Source: Vagococcus fessus
GTDB taxonomy: Bacteria > Bacillota > Bacilli > Lactobacillales > Vagococcaceae
NCBI RefSeq assembly: GCF_003987565.1
Contig: NZ_NGJY01000004.1
Location: forward strand, 62,001 to 126,000
Length of the DNA: 64,000 bases
Direction: 5' to 3'
Part shown: positions 1 to 14,873 of the stretch, piece after piece
Numbering within the stretch: position 1 is the first letter of the stretch
Layout of the letters: every line of letters starts with the position of its first letter
The notes under the pieces: generated by a model
Seen by the model: the letters and a program-made list of their open reading frames with translations, nothing else
Told to the model about the DNA's origin: nothing
The model's database searches: none
Translations under genes and position numbers: made by a program

Positions 1-2
1 TA

Positions 3-1514
3 TTTAGCGTAGGGTTTGAAGGTCAAATAGTTACGGATGAGATTAAAACATTAATTCATGATTATCATGTTGGTAGCATCGTATTATTTTCTCAGAATAT
101 AACATCCAAATCTCAAGTTATGGGATTAACGGCAGCTTTACAAAATGAAGCAAAGTTAGCAGGTTACGAGAGACCTTTACTTATCAGTATTGATCAAGAA
201 AATGGTGTTGTGAGTCGAATGCCAAATGATGTAAGAGAATTCCCAGGGGCCATGCTTTTAGGAGCAACGAAAGAACCAAATAATGCAGAAACGTCTTATT
301 ATTACAGTGCATTAGAGTTAAAAGAAATGGGAATAAATTGGAATTTAGCACCAACATTAGATATCAACAATAACCCTAAAAATCCAGTTATTGGAGTACG
401 TTCATTTGGTGAAACGAAAGAACAAGTGGCATTGTTTGGTTCGGCTGCTATTAAAGGAATCCAAGCTGCTAAGGTTATCGCAACAGCCAAACATTTTCCT
501 GGTCATGGTGATACTTCGGTTGATTCACACTTAGATTTACCTGTTATTAATACAACGCTTGAACAGCTAAGAGAAAGAGAACTATACCCATTTGAAAAGG
601 CGATTGAAGCAGGTGTTGAGACAATTATGACGGCTCATGTTTATTTTCCATCTATTGAAGAGAATAACAGACCTGCTAGTTTGTCAAAGAGAGTGATGCA
701 AGAGTTACTACGTGAAGAATTAGGTTTTAATGGCGTTATTATAACAGATAGCTTGGGTATGAAAGCTATTGCTGATAAATATGGTGTAGCTAAAGGTGCA
801 GTAGAGGCTTTAAAATCGGGTGCTGATATGGCGATGGTTTCTCATGTTTATCAAGACCAGATAGAGGCACTAGATGCTGTGGTAGAAGCAGTAGAGTCAG
901 GAGAACTAGATAATCAATCTATTGAAAAATCAATAAGGCGTCTATCAGAATTGAAAGAAAAATATGCTCTTAAAACTAGTTCAAAAGAAGCTAAAAAATT
1001 ATCATGTGAAGAATTGGCCAATCTGTTTTCACGGGGAATTACGGTTGTAAAAAAGACAACTGATTTTCCTTTTGACGGTGAAGCTAATCAAAAAGCTTTG
1101 TTGGTTTTACCTGAAATATTGAACTTAACAGGAATTGAAGAGGAAAATGAAAAAGAACGATTTATTACTTCTAAATTAAGAGATACAAACTATTGTTGGT
1201 CGGAAGAGACTTTAACTGCTGAGAATTTTGAAGGCCTAATAAAAAAATCAAATCAATTCGATTTGGTCGTTATTGGTACGATTAATCTAAAAGATACATC
1301 AGAACATGCAGTTCGCTTATGTAAAGAACTAAAGAAGCACCCTAATTTGGTTGTGGTAGCATTAAGAAATCCTTATGATTTAAATTATTTGCCTAAAGAA
1401 ATTGAAACATATGTGACAACTTATGAATTTTCGACAACGGCAATTCTTTTAGCTCTAGAAGGTATTGTAGGTTTAAGAAATTTGGAAGGAAGCCTCCCTG
1501 TAACGGTTGGATAA
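3..1514 (+). CDS. nagZ: Beta-N-acetylhexosaminidase NagZ, glycoside hydrolase family 3 (5' partial)
   Basis: The reading frame is open from base 3, so the true start lies before the window. An in-frame ATG at 120 is internal. The GH3 signature K-H-F-P-G-H-G with D-S-H is encoded at 489-530, and the presumed nucleophile Asp of the I-T-D-S-L motif at 747-749. A further ~250 residues after the barrel fit the C-terminal domain of Gram-positive NagZ. Family role: removes non-reducing GlcNAc from wall muropeptides or GlcNAc-MurNAc. The stop is followed 24 bases later by anmK, and murR/murQ genes follow, so this is a cell-wall recycling operon. Secretion cannot be judged because the N-terminus is missing. 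Confidence 0.92.
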   Translation, partial: FSVGFEGQIVTDEIKTLIHDYHVGSIVLFSQNITSKSQVMGLTAALQNEAKLAGYERPLLISIDQENGVVSRMPNDVREFPGAMLLGATKEPNNAETSYYYSALELKEMGINWNLAPTLDINNNPKNPVIGVRSFGETKEQVALFGSAAIKGIQAAKVIATAKHFPGHGDTSVDSHLDLPVINTTLEQLRERELYPFEKAIEAGVETIMTAHVYFPSIEENNRPASLSKRVMQELLREELGFNGVIITDSLGMKAIADKYGVAKGAVEALKSGADMAMVSHVYQDQIEALDAVVEAVESGELDNQSIEKSIRRLSELKEKYALKTSSKEAKKLSCEELANLFSRGITVVKKTTDFPFDGEANQKALLVLPEILNLTGIEEENEKERFITSKLRDTNYCWSEETLTAENFEGLIKKSNQFDLVVIGTINLKDTSEHAVRLCKELKKHPNLVVVALRNPYDLNYLPKEIETYVTTYEFSTTAILLALEGIVGLRNLEGSLPVTVG

Positions 1515-1538
1515 AAATGAATAGATAGTGGGGATATT

Positions 1539-2672
1539 ATGTATGTGATTGGTTTGATGTCAGGTACAAGTATGGATGGTGTTGATGTTGCACTTGTTAA
1601 TATCGAAGGTGTAAATGAGACAACAAAGGTTGAATTAATAGAGTTTGTGACATATCCTTTTGCAAGAGATTTAAAATCTAAAATAATGACTCAGTTAACA
1701 GATAAAAAAGCAACAGTATCAGGGATTTGTAGCTTAGATTTTGAATTAGGCGCTTATTTTGCTAAGGCTGTTATAAAACTTTGTCAGCTGAGCCATAAAG
1801 ATGTAACTGAAATTGAATTTATCGCGTCCCACGGGCAGACGTTATATCATCTACCAACCCCTAAGGATTCAAAATATGTCGCTTCGACATTACAACTTGG
1901 GAATGCATCTGTTTTGGCAGAAAAAACGGGAATAACAGTTATTTCTGATTTTCGTTCAAGAGATATTGCTGTGGGAGGTCAAGGAGCCCCCATTGTACCT
2001 TTGACGGAAGCTTTATTGTATCGAGAGAAAACTAAAACCATGCTTTTTCAAAATATAGGTGGGATAGGTAACGTAAGTATTTTTCTTAAAGACAGCCCTA
2101 ATGAAAAATGTGTGGCTTTTGATACCGGACCAGGGAATATGATGATTGATGAAGTCGTGCGACGATTTTATGGAAAAGAATATGATAAAGGTGGAGAGAT
2201 TGCTGCTAAAGGAAAAGTAAATCATGGCATACTTTCAATGCTATTACTACATCCATATTTCAAGGAACTGATACCTAAGACGACAGGTAGAGAAGTATTT
2301 GGATCCCAATTTGTTGATGAGATATTATCTAGATATATATTGTGTCCTGAAGATTGGGTAGCCACTCTAACAGCATATACGGCTGAAAGTATTATTTTAG
2401 GTGTGGAGGAGTTTTTACAGGGGGATGAAGAAAAAGAGTTAGTGATAGCTGGTGGAGGTAGTCGTAATAAAACATTGTTAAGTTATTTGATAAGGGCTTT
2501 ACCTAACGTAAACGTTGTCACTTTAGAAGAATTAGGAAATAATTCAGAGGCAAAAGAAGCTGTTGCTATGGCTGTATTAGGAAATCAAACCTATCATAAA
2601 CAACCGGGTAATCTTCCGTCTGCAACAGGAGCAGGTAAAGCAGTTAGTTTGGGTTCTATTACCTATTATTAA
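1539..2672 (+). CDS. anmK: Anhydro-N-acetylmuramic acid kinase
   Basis: A 377-residue protein of typical AnmK length. The N-terminus carries the family signature M-S-G-T-S-M-D-G-V-D (residues 7-16). The ASKHA-fold phosphate motifs G-G-I-G-N-V-S and D-T-G-P-G-N-M-M-I-D are present, as is G-G-G-S-R-N near the C-terminus. The enzyme hydrolyses and phosphorylates 1,6-anhydro-MurNAc to MurNAc-6-phosphate, which the MurQ encoded downstream can use. A GTGGGG ribosome site lies 7 bases before the ATG. Gene position between nagZ and murR/murQ supports the role. AnmK is best known from Gram-negative recycling, which makes its substrate supply here a fair question. Confidence 0.93.
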   Translation: MYVIGLMSGTSMDGVDVALVNIEGVNETTKVELIEFVTYPFARDLKSKIMTQLTDKKATVSGICSLDFELGAYFAKAVIKLCQLSHKDVTEIEFIASHGQTLYHLPTPKDSKYVASTLQLGNASVLAEKTGITVISDFRSRDIAVGGQGAPIVPLTEALLYREKTKTMLFQNIGGIGNVSIFLKDSPNEKCVAFDTGPGNMMIDEVVRRFYGKEYDKGGEIAAKGKVNHGILSMLLLHPYFKELIPKTTGREVFGSQFVDEILSRYILCPEDWVATLTAYTAESIILGVEEFLQGDEEKELVIAGGGSRNKTLLSYLIRALPNVNVVTLEELGNNSEAKEAVAMAVLGNQTYHKQPGNLPSATGAGKAVSLGSITYY

Positions 2673-2699
2673 AAGAGAGTGATTGAAGGGGCGAATAAA

Positions 2700-3557
2700 A
2701 TGGGCTTAAATATTTTAGGCAGAATAGAAAGTGTTTTAGAGGATTTACCAAAATCTGAAAAAAAAATAGGATTATTTGTTAAAAGTAATCCACAACAAGT
2801 AATTGGCATGACGGCTAGTGAGCTTGCAAAAATGTCAGGATCAAGTCCGGCAACAGTCATTCGTTTTTGCAAAAGTATAGATGTCTCGAGTTATACTGAA
2901 ATGAAAGTCCATTTATCCTCTGAGATTACCTCGCCCAGAATGATTGGATATTCAGATATTACTGAAAATGAATCTATCGAAGAAATTAAACAAAAATTAC
3001 TTGGTAATGCCTATCAATCAATGATAGACACGGTTGAGCAATTGAATCATCAAAAAGTAGAAGAAGCTGTTGAAACATTAAGTGAGGCTCCAGTGATATA
3101 CTTATATGGTGTAGGTGCTTCTCAATTGGTGGTCGCTAATATTTTGCAAAAATGGTCAAGGATAGGTAAAGTAGTTATATTTCATGATGATTTTCATACC
3201 TTACTCCCTTCTATTTTAACGGCACCTAAAGGATCGGTTTTATGGGTAGTGTCTAATTCTGGAGAAACAGTGGAAGTGTTGAATATGGTTAAAGTGGCTA
3301 AAGATAATAATTTAAAAACGATTGGGCTAACACAGTTCGGAACAAATAGTTTAACAGAATGTGTGGATATTCCTGTTCAAACAGTTAAAGTTAAAGAAGC
3401 GGTTATTCGTAGTGCCGCAACAAGTTCGTTACATGCTCAGTTTATGATAGTTGATATCATATTTTTTGCCTATGCCTCTCGCCGATTAGAAGAAAATAGT
3501 GACTATATAAAAAAATCACGAGATATTATTAATAAGATTAGTAAAAAATCGAAATAG
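2700..3557 (+). CDS. RpiR/MurR-family transcriptional regulator
   Basis: Two-domain layout of the RpiR family: an N-terminal helix-turn-helix region (about residues 1-75, containing M-T-A-S-E-L-A-K-M-S-G and S-P-A-T-V-I-R-F-C-K) and a C-terminal SIS sugar-phosphate-binding domain (from about residue 120, with Y-G-V-G-A-S and S-N-S-G-E-T). The ATG at 2700 was chosen over an in-frame GTG at 2679, because GAAGGGG at 2685-2691 sits 8 bases before the ATG while the GTG has no well-placed ribosome site. It lies between anmK and murQ, so by analogy to MurR it probably senses MurNAc-6-phosphate and controls this operon. That ligand is inferred. Length 285 residues. Confidence 0.88.
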   Translation: MGLNILGRIESVLEDLPKSEKKIGLFVKSNPQQVIGMTASELAKMSGSSPATVIRFCKSIDVSSYTEMKVHLSSEITSPRMIGYSDITENESIEEIKQKLLGNAYQSMIDTVEQLNHQKVEEAVETLSEAPVIYLYGVGASQLVVANILQKWSRIGKVVIFHDDFHTLLPSILTAPKGSVLWVVSNSGETVEVLNMVKVAKDNNLKTIGLTQFGTNSLTECVDIPVQTVKVKEAVIRSAATSSLHAQFMIVDIIFFAYASRRLEENSDYIKKSRDIINKISKKSK

Positions 3558-3641
3558 GGAGCGAGCTACTAGTTTGATAGCCTTTAACTATTACTATTTT
3601 TACTAGTGACATCATGAAATTATTATTAAGGAGAGTATTGA

Positions 3642-4532
3642 ATGGAATTAGAAAAGTTAATAACTGAAACTAGAAATTCTAATACAATGGATTTAGATCA
3701 GCTTAGTATAAAAGATGTTGTAAAAATAATGAATGAAGAAGATAAAAAAGTACCGTTAGCAATTGAATCGGAGATAGATAAAATTACAGAAGTTATTGAA
3801 AAAACAATACAGGCCTTTAATAAAGATGGTCGACTTATTTATATTGGAGCAGGAACAAGTGGACGTCTTGGGATTTTAGATGCTGCAGAGTGTGTGCCAA
3901 CCTTTGGTGTTGAATCTACAATGGTTCAGGGCTTAATTGCAGGTGGTGAAGAAGCTATGACCGTTGCTATAGAAGGTGCAGAGGATTCTTTAATACTTGG
4001 AGAAGAGGATCTAAAGCATATTGATTTATCGTCAAATGATATGGTTATTGGTATTGCGGCAAGTGGTCGCACTCCGTATGTAATTGGTGGGTTAGACTAT
4101 GCTAATGAAATTGGTGCAAGCACAGCTTCTATTTCTTGCAATAAAAACTCGGCTACTTCTGAACATGCTCAAATTGCAATAGAAATTGATGCGGGACCAG
4201 AAATTTTGACAGGTTCAACGCGTTTAAAAGCAGGTACAAGTCAAAAACTAGTTCTTAATATGATTTCAACAGGAGCGATGATAGGGATTGGAAAAGTTTA
4301 TAAAAACTTAATGGTAGATGTTAAACCAACTAATTTAAAATTAATTGAACGCTCAAAGAAAATTATAATGGAAGCGACAGGGTGTAGTCATGATGCAGCA
4401 AGTGATTATTTTGAAAGATCAGAACAAGATGTCAAATTAGCTATAGTCATGTTACTAACCAATTCTCCTAAGAGAGAGTCAGAAGAAAAATTAATAAAAA
4501 ATGCAGGCTTTGTTAGAAAATGTTTGATTTAG
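3642..4532 (+). CDS. murQ: N-acetylmuramic acid 6-phosphate etherase
   Basis: A 296-residue SIS-domain enzyme that cleaves the lactyl ether of MurNAc-6-phosphate to give GlcNAc-6-phosphate and D-lactate. The signature G-A-G-T-S-G-R-L-G at residues 69-77 and A-A-E-C-V-P-T-F-G are present. Glu83 and Glu114 fall at the same numbers as the catalytic residues known in E. coli MurQ. The ribosome site AAGGAGAG is 6 bases from the ATG. An 84-base gap separates it from the regulator and holds two ACTAGT hexamers but no clear terminator, so co-transcription with nagZ-anmK is likely. No dedicated MurNAc PTS transporter is visible in the window. Confidence 0.95.
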   Translation: MELEKLITETRNSNTMDLDQLSIKDVVKIMNEEDKKVPLAIESEIDKITEVIEKTIQAFNKDGRLIYIGAGTSGRLGILDAAECVPTFGVESTMVQGLIAGGEEAMTVAIEGAEDSLILGEEDLKHIDLSSNDMVIGIAASGRTPYVIGGLDYANEIGASTASISCNKNSATSEHAQIAIEIDAGPEILTGSTRLKAGTSQKLVLNMISTGAMIGIGKVYKNLMVDVKPTNLKLIERSKKIIMEATGCSHDAASDYFERSEQDVKLAIVMLLTNSPKRESEEKLIKNAGFVRKCLI

Positions 4533-4563
4533 TATAAAATAAAGAAAGTGATTAATTAAGCGC

Positions 4564-4592
4564 TTGCACTAATTATTTTTGTGGAGTATAAT
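4564..4592 (+). promoter_or_regulatory. Sigma-A promoter of the cold-shock gene
   Basis: TTGCAC (4564-4569), a 17-base spacer and a perfect TATAAT (4587-4592). Transcription would begin near 4600, leaving a leader of about 107 bases before the ATG. Long leaders are typical of cspA-type genes. The AAGCGCTT palindrome overlapping the -35 side (4558-4565) resembles half of a CcpA cre site, but the match is weak. Confidence 0.7.
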
Positions 4593-4706
4593 GAATTTGT
4601 AATCGAGGTTTTTACAAAGTTATAGTAACAAAAACAACTGTTTTTTTCTAATGTAGCTGTAAGAATGTCTTGATACAAAGAAAAGTATAAATGGAGGTTC
4701 TATTCA

Positions 4707-4907
4707 ATGGAACAAGGTAAAGTGAAATGGTTTAACAACGAAAAAGGGTTTGGATTTATCGAAATCGACGGACAAGATGATGTATTTGTACATTTCTCAG
4801 CTATCCAAGGCGACGGATTCAAATCATTAGAAGAAGGTCAAGAAGTTGAATTTTCAGTAGTTGATGGTGACAGAGGTCCTCAAGCAGCTGACGTTACTAA
4901 ACTTTAA
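4707..4907 (+). CDS. csp: Cold-shock protein (CspA family)
   Basis: A single cold-shock OB-fold domain of 66 residues, standard family length. Both RNA-binding motifs are intact: RNP1 K-G-F-G-F-I (residues 16-21 region) and RNP2 V-F-V-H-F. The protein is an RNA chaperone that melts mRNA structure after cold shock. The ribosome site GGAGG (4693-4697) is 9 bases from the ATG. Codon use is strongly biased to preferred codons, as expected for an abundant protein. It is a single-gene unit with its own promoter, long leader and terminator. Which paralogue (cspA/B/C) it is cannot be told from the sequence alone. Confidence 0.95.
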   Translation: MEQGKVKWFNNEKGFGFIEIDGQDDVFVHFSAIQGDGFKSLEEGQEVEFSVVDGDRGPQAADVTKL

Positions 4908-4934
4908 GATTTAATTCCAATCATAATTAATAAA

Positions 4935-4971
4935 AGTAACCTACTCTTTAGGGAGAAGGTTGCTTTTTTTT
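4935..4971 (+). terminator. Rho-independent terminator of csp
   Basis: Stem AACCT-A-CTC / GGGAG-A-AGGTT with a TTTA loop, followed by GC and an eight-T run. Confidence 0.85.
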
Positions 4972-5011
4972 GTGTCTTTACTAGTTTTTTAAAGAAGTTT
5001 TTCAGAAAATT

Positions 5012-5020
5012 TGCTATAAT
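5012..5020 (+). promoter_or_regulatory. Extended -10 promoter for the pcrA operon
   Basis: TG-C-TATAAT matches an extended -10 element. No good -35 is seen at 16-18 bases upstream. It lies about 80 bases before pcrA and just after the csp terminator. Confidence 0.55.
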
Positions 5021-5099
5021 AGAAGAGATTGAAAAAAGACGTTTCTTGGTCGTACTGACTACTGCAAAACGTAACAACTAGTGAAGAGGTGAAGTAGGC

Positions 5100-10499
<5,400 letters not shown>

Positions 10500-10529
10500 A
10501 TAAGAATAACGAAAGAAAGAAGGGGTAGT

Positions 10530-10835
10530 ATGGCAATTACAAGAGATGAAGTGAAGCACGTTGCTAAGCTTTCAAAATTAGCATTTTCAGATGAAGAATT
10601 AGACACATTAACAGATAAATTGGGAGACATTATTGAAATGGTAGAGCGTTTAGGTGACGTTGATACGGAAGGTGTTCCTGTTACAACTAATGTTATTCAT
10701 GATATTAATGTAATGCGTGAGGATATAGCAGTAGAAGGAACAGATCGTGAGTTATTAATGCGTAATGTTCCAACATCAGGAGACGGTTATATCAAAGTCC
10801 CTGCTATGTTAGACAACGGGGAGGCTGGAGCATAA
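10530..10835 (+). CDS. gatC: Asp/Glu-tRNA amidotransferase subunit C
   Basis: A 101-residue GatC with the usual helical N-terminal segment ([12 protein letters not shown]). It belts GatA and GatB together in the complex that amidates misacylated Glu-tRNA(Gln) and Asp-tRNA(Asn). The ribosome site AGAAGGGG lies 6 bases upstream. The TAA overlaps the gatA ATG by one base, indicating translational coupling. Confidence 0.96.
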   Translation: MAITRDEVKHVAKLSKLAFSDEELDTLTDKLGDIIEMVERLGDVDTEGVPVTTNVIHDINVMREDIAVEGTDRELLMRNVPTSGDGYIKVPAMLDNGEAGA

Positions 10836-12301
10836 TGACAGAGTTACATACAAAGAGTTTAAAAGAGTTGCAAGCGATGTTAGCTGCAAAAGAAATCACA
10901 GCAACAGATTTAACAAAAGCAACATTTGAGCGTATTAAAGCAGTTGAACCTAACATCGATGCCTTTATTACATTGAACGAAGAAAAAGCGTTAGCTCAAG
11001 CAGCTAAAATTGATGAAGAGGGTATCGAAGCAGGCAGCCTTGCTGGTATTCCAATTGGGATTAAAGATAATATCGTAACTAAAGATTTATTAACAACAGC
11101 TGCAAGTAAAATGTTATATAATTTTGACCCAATCTATGATGCAACAGTTATGGAAAAAATTTATGACGCGAACATGGTACCGGTAGGTAAACTTAACATG
11201 GATGAGTTCGCCATGGGCGGAAGTACGGAAACATCATACTTCAAGAAAACTAAAAATGCTTGGGACCAAACAAAAGTACCAGGTGGCTCTTCAGGTGGTT
11301 CAGCTGCTGCAGTAGCATCTGGTCAAGTTGTAGCTTCTCTAGGTTCAGATACAGGTGGTAGTATTCGTCAACCAGCAGCCTTTAATGGTATTGTTGGAAT
11401 GAAACCGACTTACGGTCGTATTTCTCGTTATGGTTTAATTGCGTTTTCTTCAAGTTTAGACCAAATTGGGCCAATGACTCGTACAGTTGAAGATAATGCT
11501 ATCTTACTTGAAGCTATTAGTGGATGGGACAAGAAAGACAGTACAAGTGCTCAATTAGAGGTTCCTAATTTTACTAAAGGAATTAATGATGGTGTTAAAG
11601 GGATGCGTATTGCTGTTCCTAAAGAATATATGGGAGAAGGTATTGCTCCTGGTGTACGTCAAGCGATTGATGACGCTATTGCGAAATATAAAGAATTAGG
11701 TGCAACAGTTGAAGAAGTAAGCTTACCGCATTCTAAATACGGGGTAGAAGTTTACTACATTATTGCGTCATCTGAAGCATCTTCTAACTTACAACGTTTC
11801 GATGGTATTCGTTACGGTTACCGTTCTGAAAATGTTAAAGACTTAGAAGATATTTATGTAAATTCTCGTTCTGAAGGATTTGGTTCAGAAGTGAAACGTC
11901 GTATTATGTTAGGAACATTCTCATTAAGCGCAGGATTCTATGATGCATATTTCCGTAAAGCAGGACAAGTTAGAACGTTAATTAAAAATGATTTTGATAA
12001 AGTATTTGAAGATTACGATTTAATCATTGCGCCAACAACACCGACAACCGCTTATGGTTTAGGTGAAAATATCACAGACCCAATCACAATGTATATGGGT
12101 GATATTTTAACAATACCAGTTAACTTAGCAGGGTTACCAGGTATGTCAATTCCTTGTGGATTCTCAGATGACATGCCAGTTGGGTTGCAAATTATTGGGA
12201 AAGCATTTGATGAAAGTACTATGTACCGTGCAGCTCAAGCATTTGAGCAAGCGACAGATCATCACAAAAAATTACCAACCATCTTAGGAGGGAGCAACTA
12301 A
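10835..12301 (+). CDS. gatA: Asp/Glu-tRNA amidotransferase subunit A
   Basis: A 488-residue amidase-signature protein that releases ammonia from glutamine for tRNA amidation. The Ser-cisSer-Lys catalytic triad is visible: Lys77 in G-I-K-D-N-I, Ser152 in G-G-S-S-G-G-S, and Ser176 in T-G-G-S-I-R, each two less than the Staphylococcus aureus GatA numbers. Gene starts and stops overlap with gatC and gatB by one base each. Codon use is highly optimised, as in gatB. Confidence 0.97.
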   Translation: MTELHTKSLKELQAMLAAKEITATDLTKATFERIKAVEPNIDAFITLNEEKALAQAAKIDEEGIEAGSLAGIPIGIKDNIVTKDLLTTAASKMLYNFDPIYDATVMEKIYDANMVPVGKLNMDEFAMGGSTETSYFKKTKNAWDQTKVPGGSSGGSAAAVASGQVVASLGSDTGGSIRQPAAFNGIVGMKPTYGRISRYGLIAFSSSLDQIGPMTRTVEDNAILLEAISGWDKKDSTSAQLEVPNFTKGINDGVKGMRIAVPKEYMGEGIAPGVRQAIDDAIAKYKELGATVEEVSLPHSKYGVEVYYIIASSEASSNLQRFDGIRYGYRSENVKDLEDIYVNSRSEGFGSEVKRRIMLGTFSLSAGFYDAYFRKAGQVRTLIKNDFDKVFEDYDLIIAPTTPTTAYGLGENITDPITMYMGDILTIPVNLAGLPGMSIPCGFSDDMPVGLQIIGKAFDESTMYRAAQAFEQATDHHKKLPTILGGSN

Positions 12302-13731
12302 TGAACTTTGAAACAGTCATCGGCTTGGAAGTCCATGTCGAATTAAAAACAGATTCTAAAATCTTTTCACCGACTCCCGCTCATTTTGGTGCGGAGCAAA
12401 ATACGAATACTAACGTAATTGACTGGAGTTACCCTGGGGTACTACCAGTTGCGAATAAAACAGCGATTGAATACGGTATGAGAGCGGCAATGGCACTTAA
12501 CTGTAACATTGCCAAAGATTCTCATTTTGACCGTAAAAATTATTTCTATCCAGATAATCCCAAAGCGTATCAAATTTCACAAGATGACCAACCGATTGGT
12601 TATGATGGCTGGATTGAAATCGAAGTAGAAGGTAAAAAGAAAAAAATTCGTATCGAACGTGTGCATTTGGAAGAAGATGCAGGTAAAAATATTCACGGTA
12701 CAGATGGCTACTCTTACGTTGACTTAAACCGTCAAGGGACACCTTTAATTGAGATTGTGTCAGAAGCAGATATGCGCTCACCAGAAGAAGCCTATGCCTA
12801 TCTAGATGCTATTCGTTCAATCATTCAATTCTCAGGCGTAAGTGATGTGAAATTAGAAGAAGGCTCAATGCGTTGTGATGCTAATATTTCACTACGTCCA
12901 TACGGCCAAGAAGAGTTTGGCACAAAAGCTGAGCTTAAAAATCTAAACTCATTAAACAACGTTCGTAAAGGGTTAATCTTTGAAGAAAAACGCCAAGCAA
13001 AAGTTTTAATGTCAGGTGGCGAAATTCAACAAGAAACACGTCGCTATGATGATGCATCAGGTCAAACTATTTTAATGCGTGTTAAAGAAGGGGCAAGTGA
13101 TTACCGTTACTTCCCAGAGCCTGATCTACCTGTTTTAGAAATTTCTGATGAGTGGATTGAAGAAGTTCGTGCCTCATTACCAGAGCTTCCAGAAGCTCGT
13201 CGTGCACGTTATACTAAAGAATTAGGATTACCTGATTACGATGCAATGGTTCTAACTTTATCTAAAGAGATGTCTGATTTCTTTGAAATTACTCTTGAAG
13301 AAGGTGCAGATGCCAAACAAGCCTCTAACTGGTTAATGGGTGAAGTATCAGCTTACTTAAACAGCAAGCATATTGAGCTTCACGATACAAAATTAACACC
13401 TAATAATTTAGCAGGCATGATTAACTTAATTGCTGATGGTACAATTAGTTCGAAAATGGCTAAGAAAGTCTTTAAAGAATTAATCGAAAACGGTGGCGAT
13501 GCGAAAGAAGTAGTTGTCGCTAAAGGTTTAATTCAATTATCAGATCCGGCTCAATTATTACCAGTTATTAATGATATTTTATCAGCGAATGAACAATCTA
13601 TTGAAGATTTTAAAAATGGTAAAGACCGTGCAGTTGGTTTCTTAGTTGGTCAAATTATGAAAGCAACAAAAGGCCAAGCTAACCCAGGTGTTGTTAATAA
13701 ATTATTAATGGAAGAATTAGGCAAACGTTAA
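12301..13731 (+). CDS. gatB: Asp/Glu-tRNA amidotransferase subunit B
   Basis: A 476-residue GatB. The N-terminal cradle contains G-L-E-V-H-V-E-L (residues 8-15), the [13 protein letters not shown] block and the [12 protein letters not shown] kinase-like region. The C-terminal YqeY-like tail (about residue 330 on) binds the tRNA. It phosphorylates the tRNA-bound Glu or Asp and then amidates it. It is the last gene of the gatCAB set, and dagK follows after 31 bases with no terminator between, so it may be part of the same transcript. Confidence 0.97.
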   Translation: MNFETVIGLEVHVELKTDSKIFSPTPAHFGAEQNTNTNVIDWSYPGVLPVANKTAIEYGMRAAMALNCNIAKDSHFDRKNYFYPDNPKAYQISQDDQPIGYDGWIEIEVEGKKKKIRIERVHLEEDAGKNIHGTDGYSYVDLNRQGTPLIEIVSEADMRSPEEAYAYLDAIRSIIQFSGVSDVKLEEGSMRCDANISLRPYGQEEFGTKAELKNLNSLNNVRKGLIFEEKRQAKVLMSGGEIQQETRRYDDASGQTILMRVKEGASDYRYFPEPDLPVLEISDEWIEEVRASLPELPEARRARYTKELGLPDYDAMVLTLSKEMSDFFEITLEEGADAKQASNWLMGEVSAYLNSKHIELHDTKLTPNNLAGMINLIADGTISSKMAKKVFKELIENGGDAKEVVVAKGLIQLSDPAQLLPVINDILSANEQSIEDFKNGKDRAVGFLVGQIMKATKGQANPGVVNKLLMEELGKR

Positions 13732-13762
13732 AGAATGTTGTCAAATGAAGGAGGCGTGAAAG

Positions 13763-14779
13763 ATGAAAGCTAGAGTGATTTATAATCCAACATCAGGAAA
13801 AGAAGTCTTGAAAAAGAATTTACCAGATGTTTTAAACATTCTGGAATGTGCTGGTTATGAAGCTAGCGCCTTTGCCACAACTCCCGAACCAGATTCTGCA
13901 AAAAATGAAGCGGCTCGTGCTGCTTTGGCAGGGTTTGATTTGATTGTTGCCGCAGGGGGTGACGGTACGATTAATCAAGTGATTAATGGTATCGCCCCAT
14001 TAGAAAATCGTCCACGTATGGCAATCTTGCCGGGTGGGACAACTAACGATTACGCAAGAGCGTTAAAAGTTCCGAGAGATAATATTTTAGAGGCAGCCCG
14101 TGTGATTGCCAAAGGTCAAACGGTTCGTATGGACATTGGTATGGCAAATGAAACTTACTTTATGAATATTGGGGCAGGGGGGTATTTAACAGAATTAACC
14201 TATGAAGTCCCATCACGTCTAAAAAGCGTTTTTGGTTACTTAGCTTACCTAGTTAAAGGAGCAGAAATGTTGCCTCGTGTTAAACCGATTAACATGCGAT
14301 TAGTTTATGACGATGGAGAATACGTTGGACAAGCATCAATGTTTTTCCTTGGTTTAACTAATTCAGTCGGAGGATTTGAAAAAATCGCACCAAATGCTCA
14401 GTTGGATGATGGAAAATTCTCGTTGATTATTGTTAAGACAGCGAATCTTGTTGAAATTTTACATTTAGCGGCCTTAATGATTCACGGTGGAAAACATGTA
14501 GATGATCCGCGTATTCTATATATCAAGACATCTAAGTTATATGCAGAAACACTTGATGATGGTGTGGAAATGATGATTAACTTGGATGGTGAGTATGGTG
14601 GAGATGCACCAATGCAATTTACCAACCTACATCAACATATTGAAATGTTTGCTAATTTAGATGAGATATCAGATAATGCAGTAACAGGTCCAGTTGATGA
14701 TGTTGTATCAGATGCTTTTGTCAAAGAAGTAGAGTTTTTAACAGATGAAGATATCAACGGAGATGGTCAAATTTCCTAA
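13763..14779 (+). CDS. dagK: Diacylglycerol kinase (DgkB/DagK type)
   Basis: A 338-residue soluble lipid kinase. The nucleotide motif G-G-D-G-T-I (residues 65-70) and the P-G-G-T-T-N-D-Y-A-R-A-L-K loop are characteristic. In Gram-positives this enzyme returns diacylglycerol released by LtaS during lipoteichoic acid synthesis to phosphatidic acid, and an ltaS gene lies 1.5 kb downstream. The start ATG follows GGAGGCG by 5 bases. The C-terminus is odd: it extends past the usual fold with an acidic tail ending D-I-N-G-D-G-Q-I-S, which resembles a dockerin/EF-hand calcium loop. The gene ends just before a terminator. Confidence 0.93.
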   Translation: MKARVIYNPTSGKEVLKKNLPDVLNILECAGYEASAFATTPEPDSAKNEAARAALAGFDLIVAAGGDGTINQVINGIAPLENRPRMAILPGGTTNDYARALKVPRDNILEAARVIAKGQTVRMDIGMANETYFMNIGAGGYLTELTYEVPSRLKSVFGYLAYLVKGAEMLPRVKPINMRLVYDDGEYVGQASMFFLGLTNSVGGFEKIAPNAQLDDGKFSLIIVKTANLVEILHLAALMIHGGKHVDDPRILYIKTSKLYAETLDDGVEMMINLDGEYGGDAPMQFTNLHQHIEMFANLDEISDNAVTGPVDDVVSDAFVKEVEFLTDEDINGDGQIS

Positions 14780-14793
14780 TCTCTGTGCTTTGA

Positions 14794-14827
14794 GGAATCA
14801 GTACGATGTGTGACTGATTCCTTTTTA
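14794..14827 (+). terminator. Terminator after dagK
   Basis: Nine-base stem GGAATCAGT / ACTGATTCC with a ten-base loop, followed by TTTTTA. Confidence 0.88.
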
Positions 14828-14873
14828 TAAGAAATATAAGACAAAAAAATAACTAATAGAAGAGAGTATTATA

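Noticed and set aside
4556-4570. A catabolite-response (cre) site before csp
   Set aside because: Only the AAGCGCTT core matches; the flanking consensus bases are missing.
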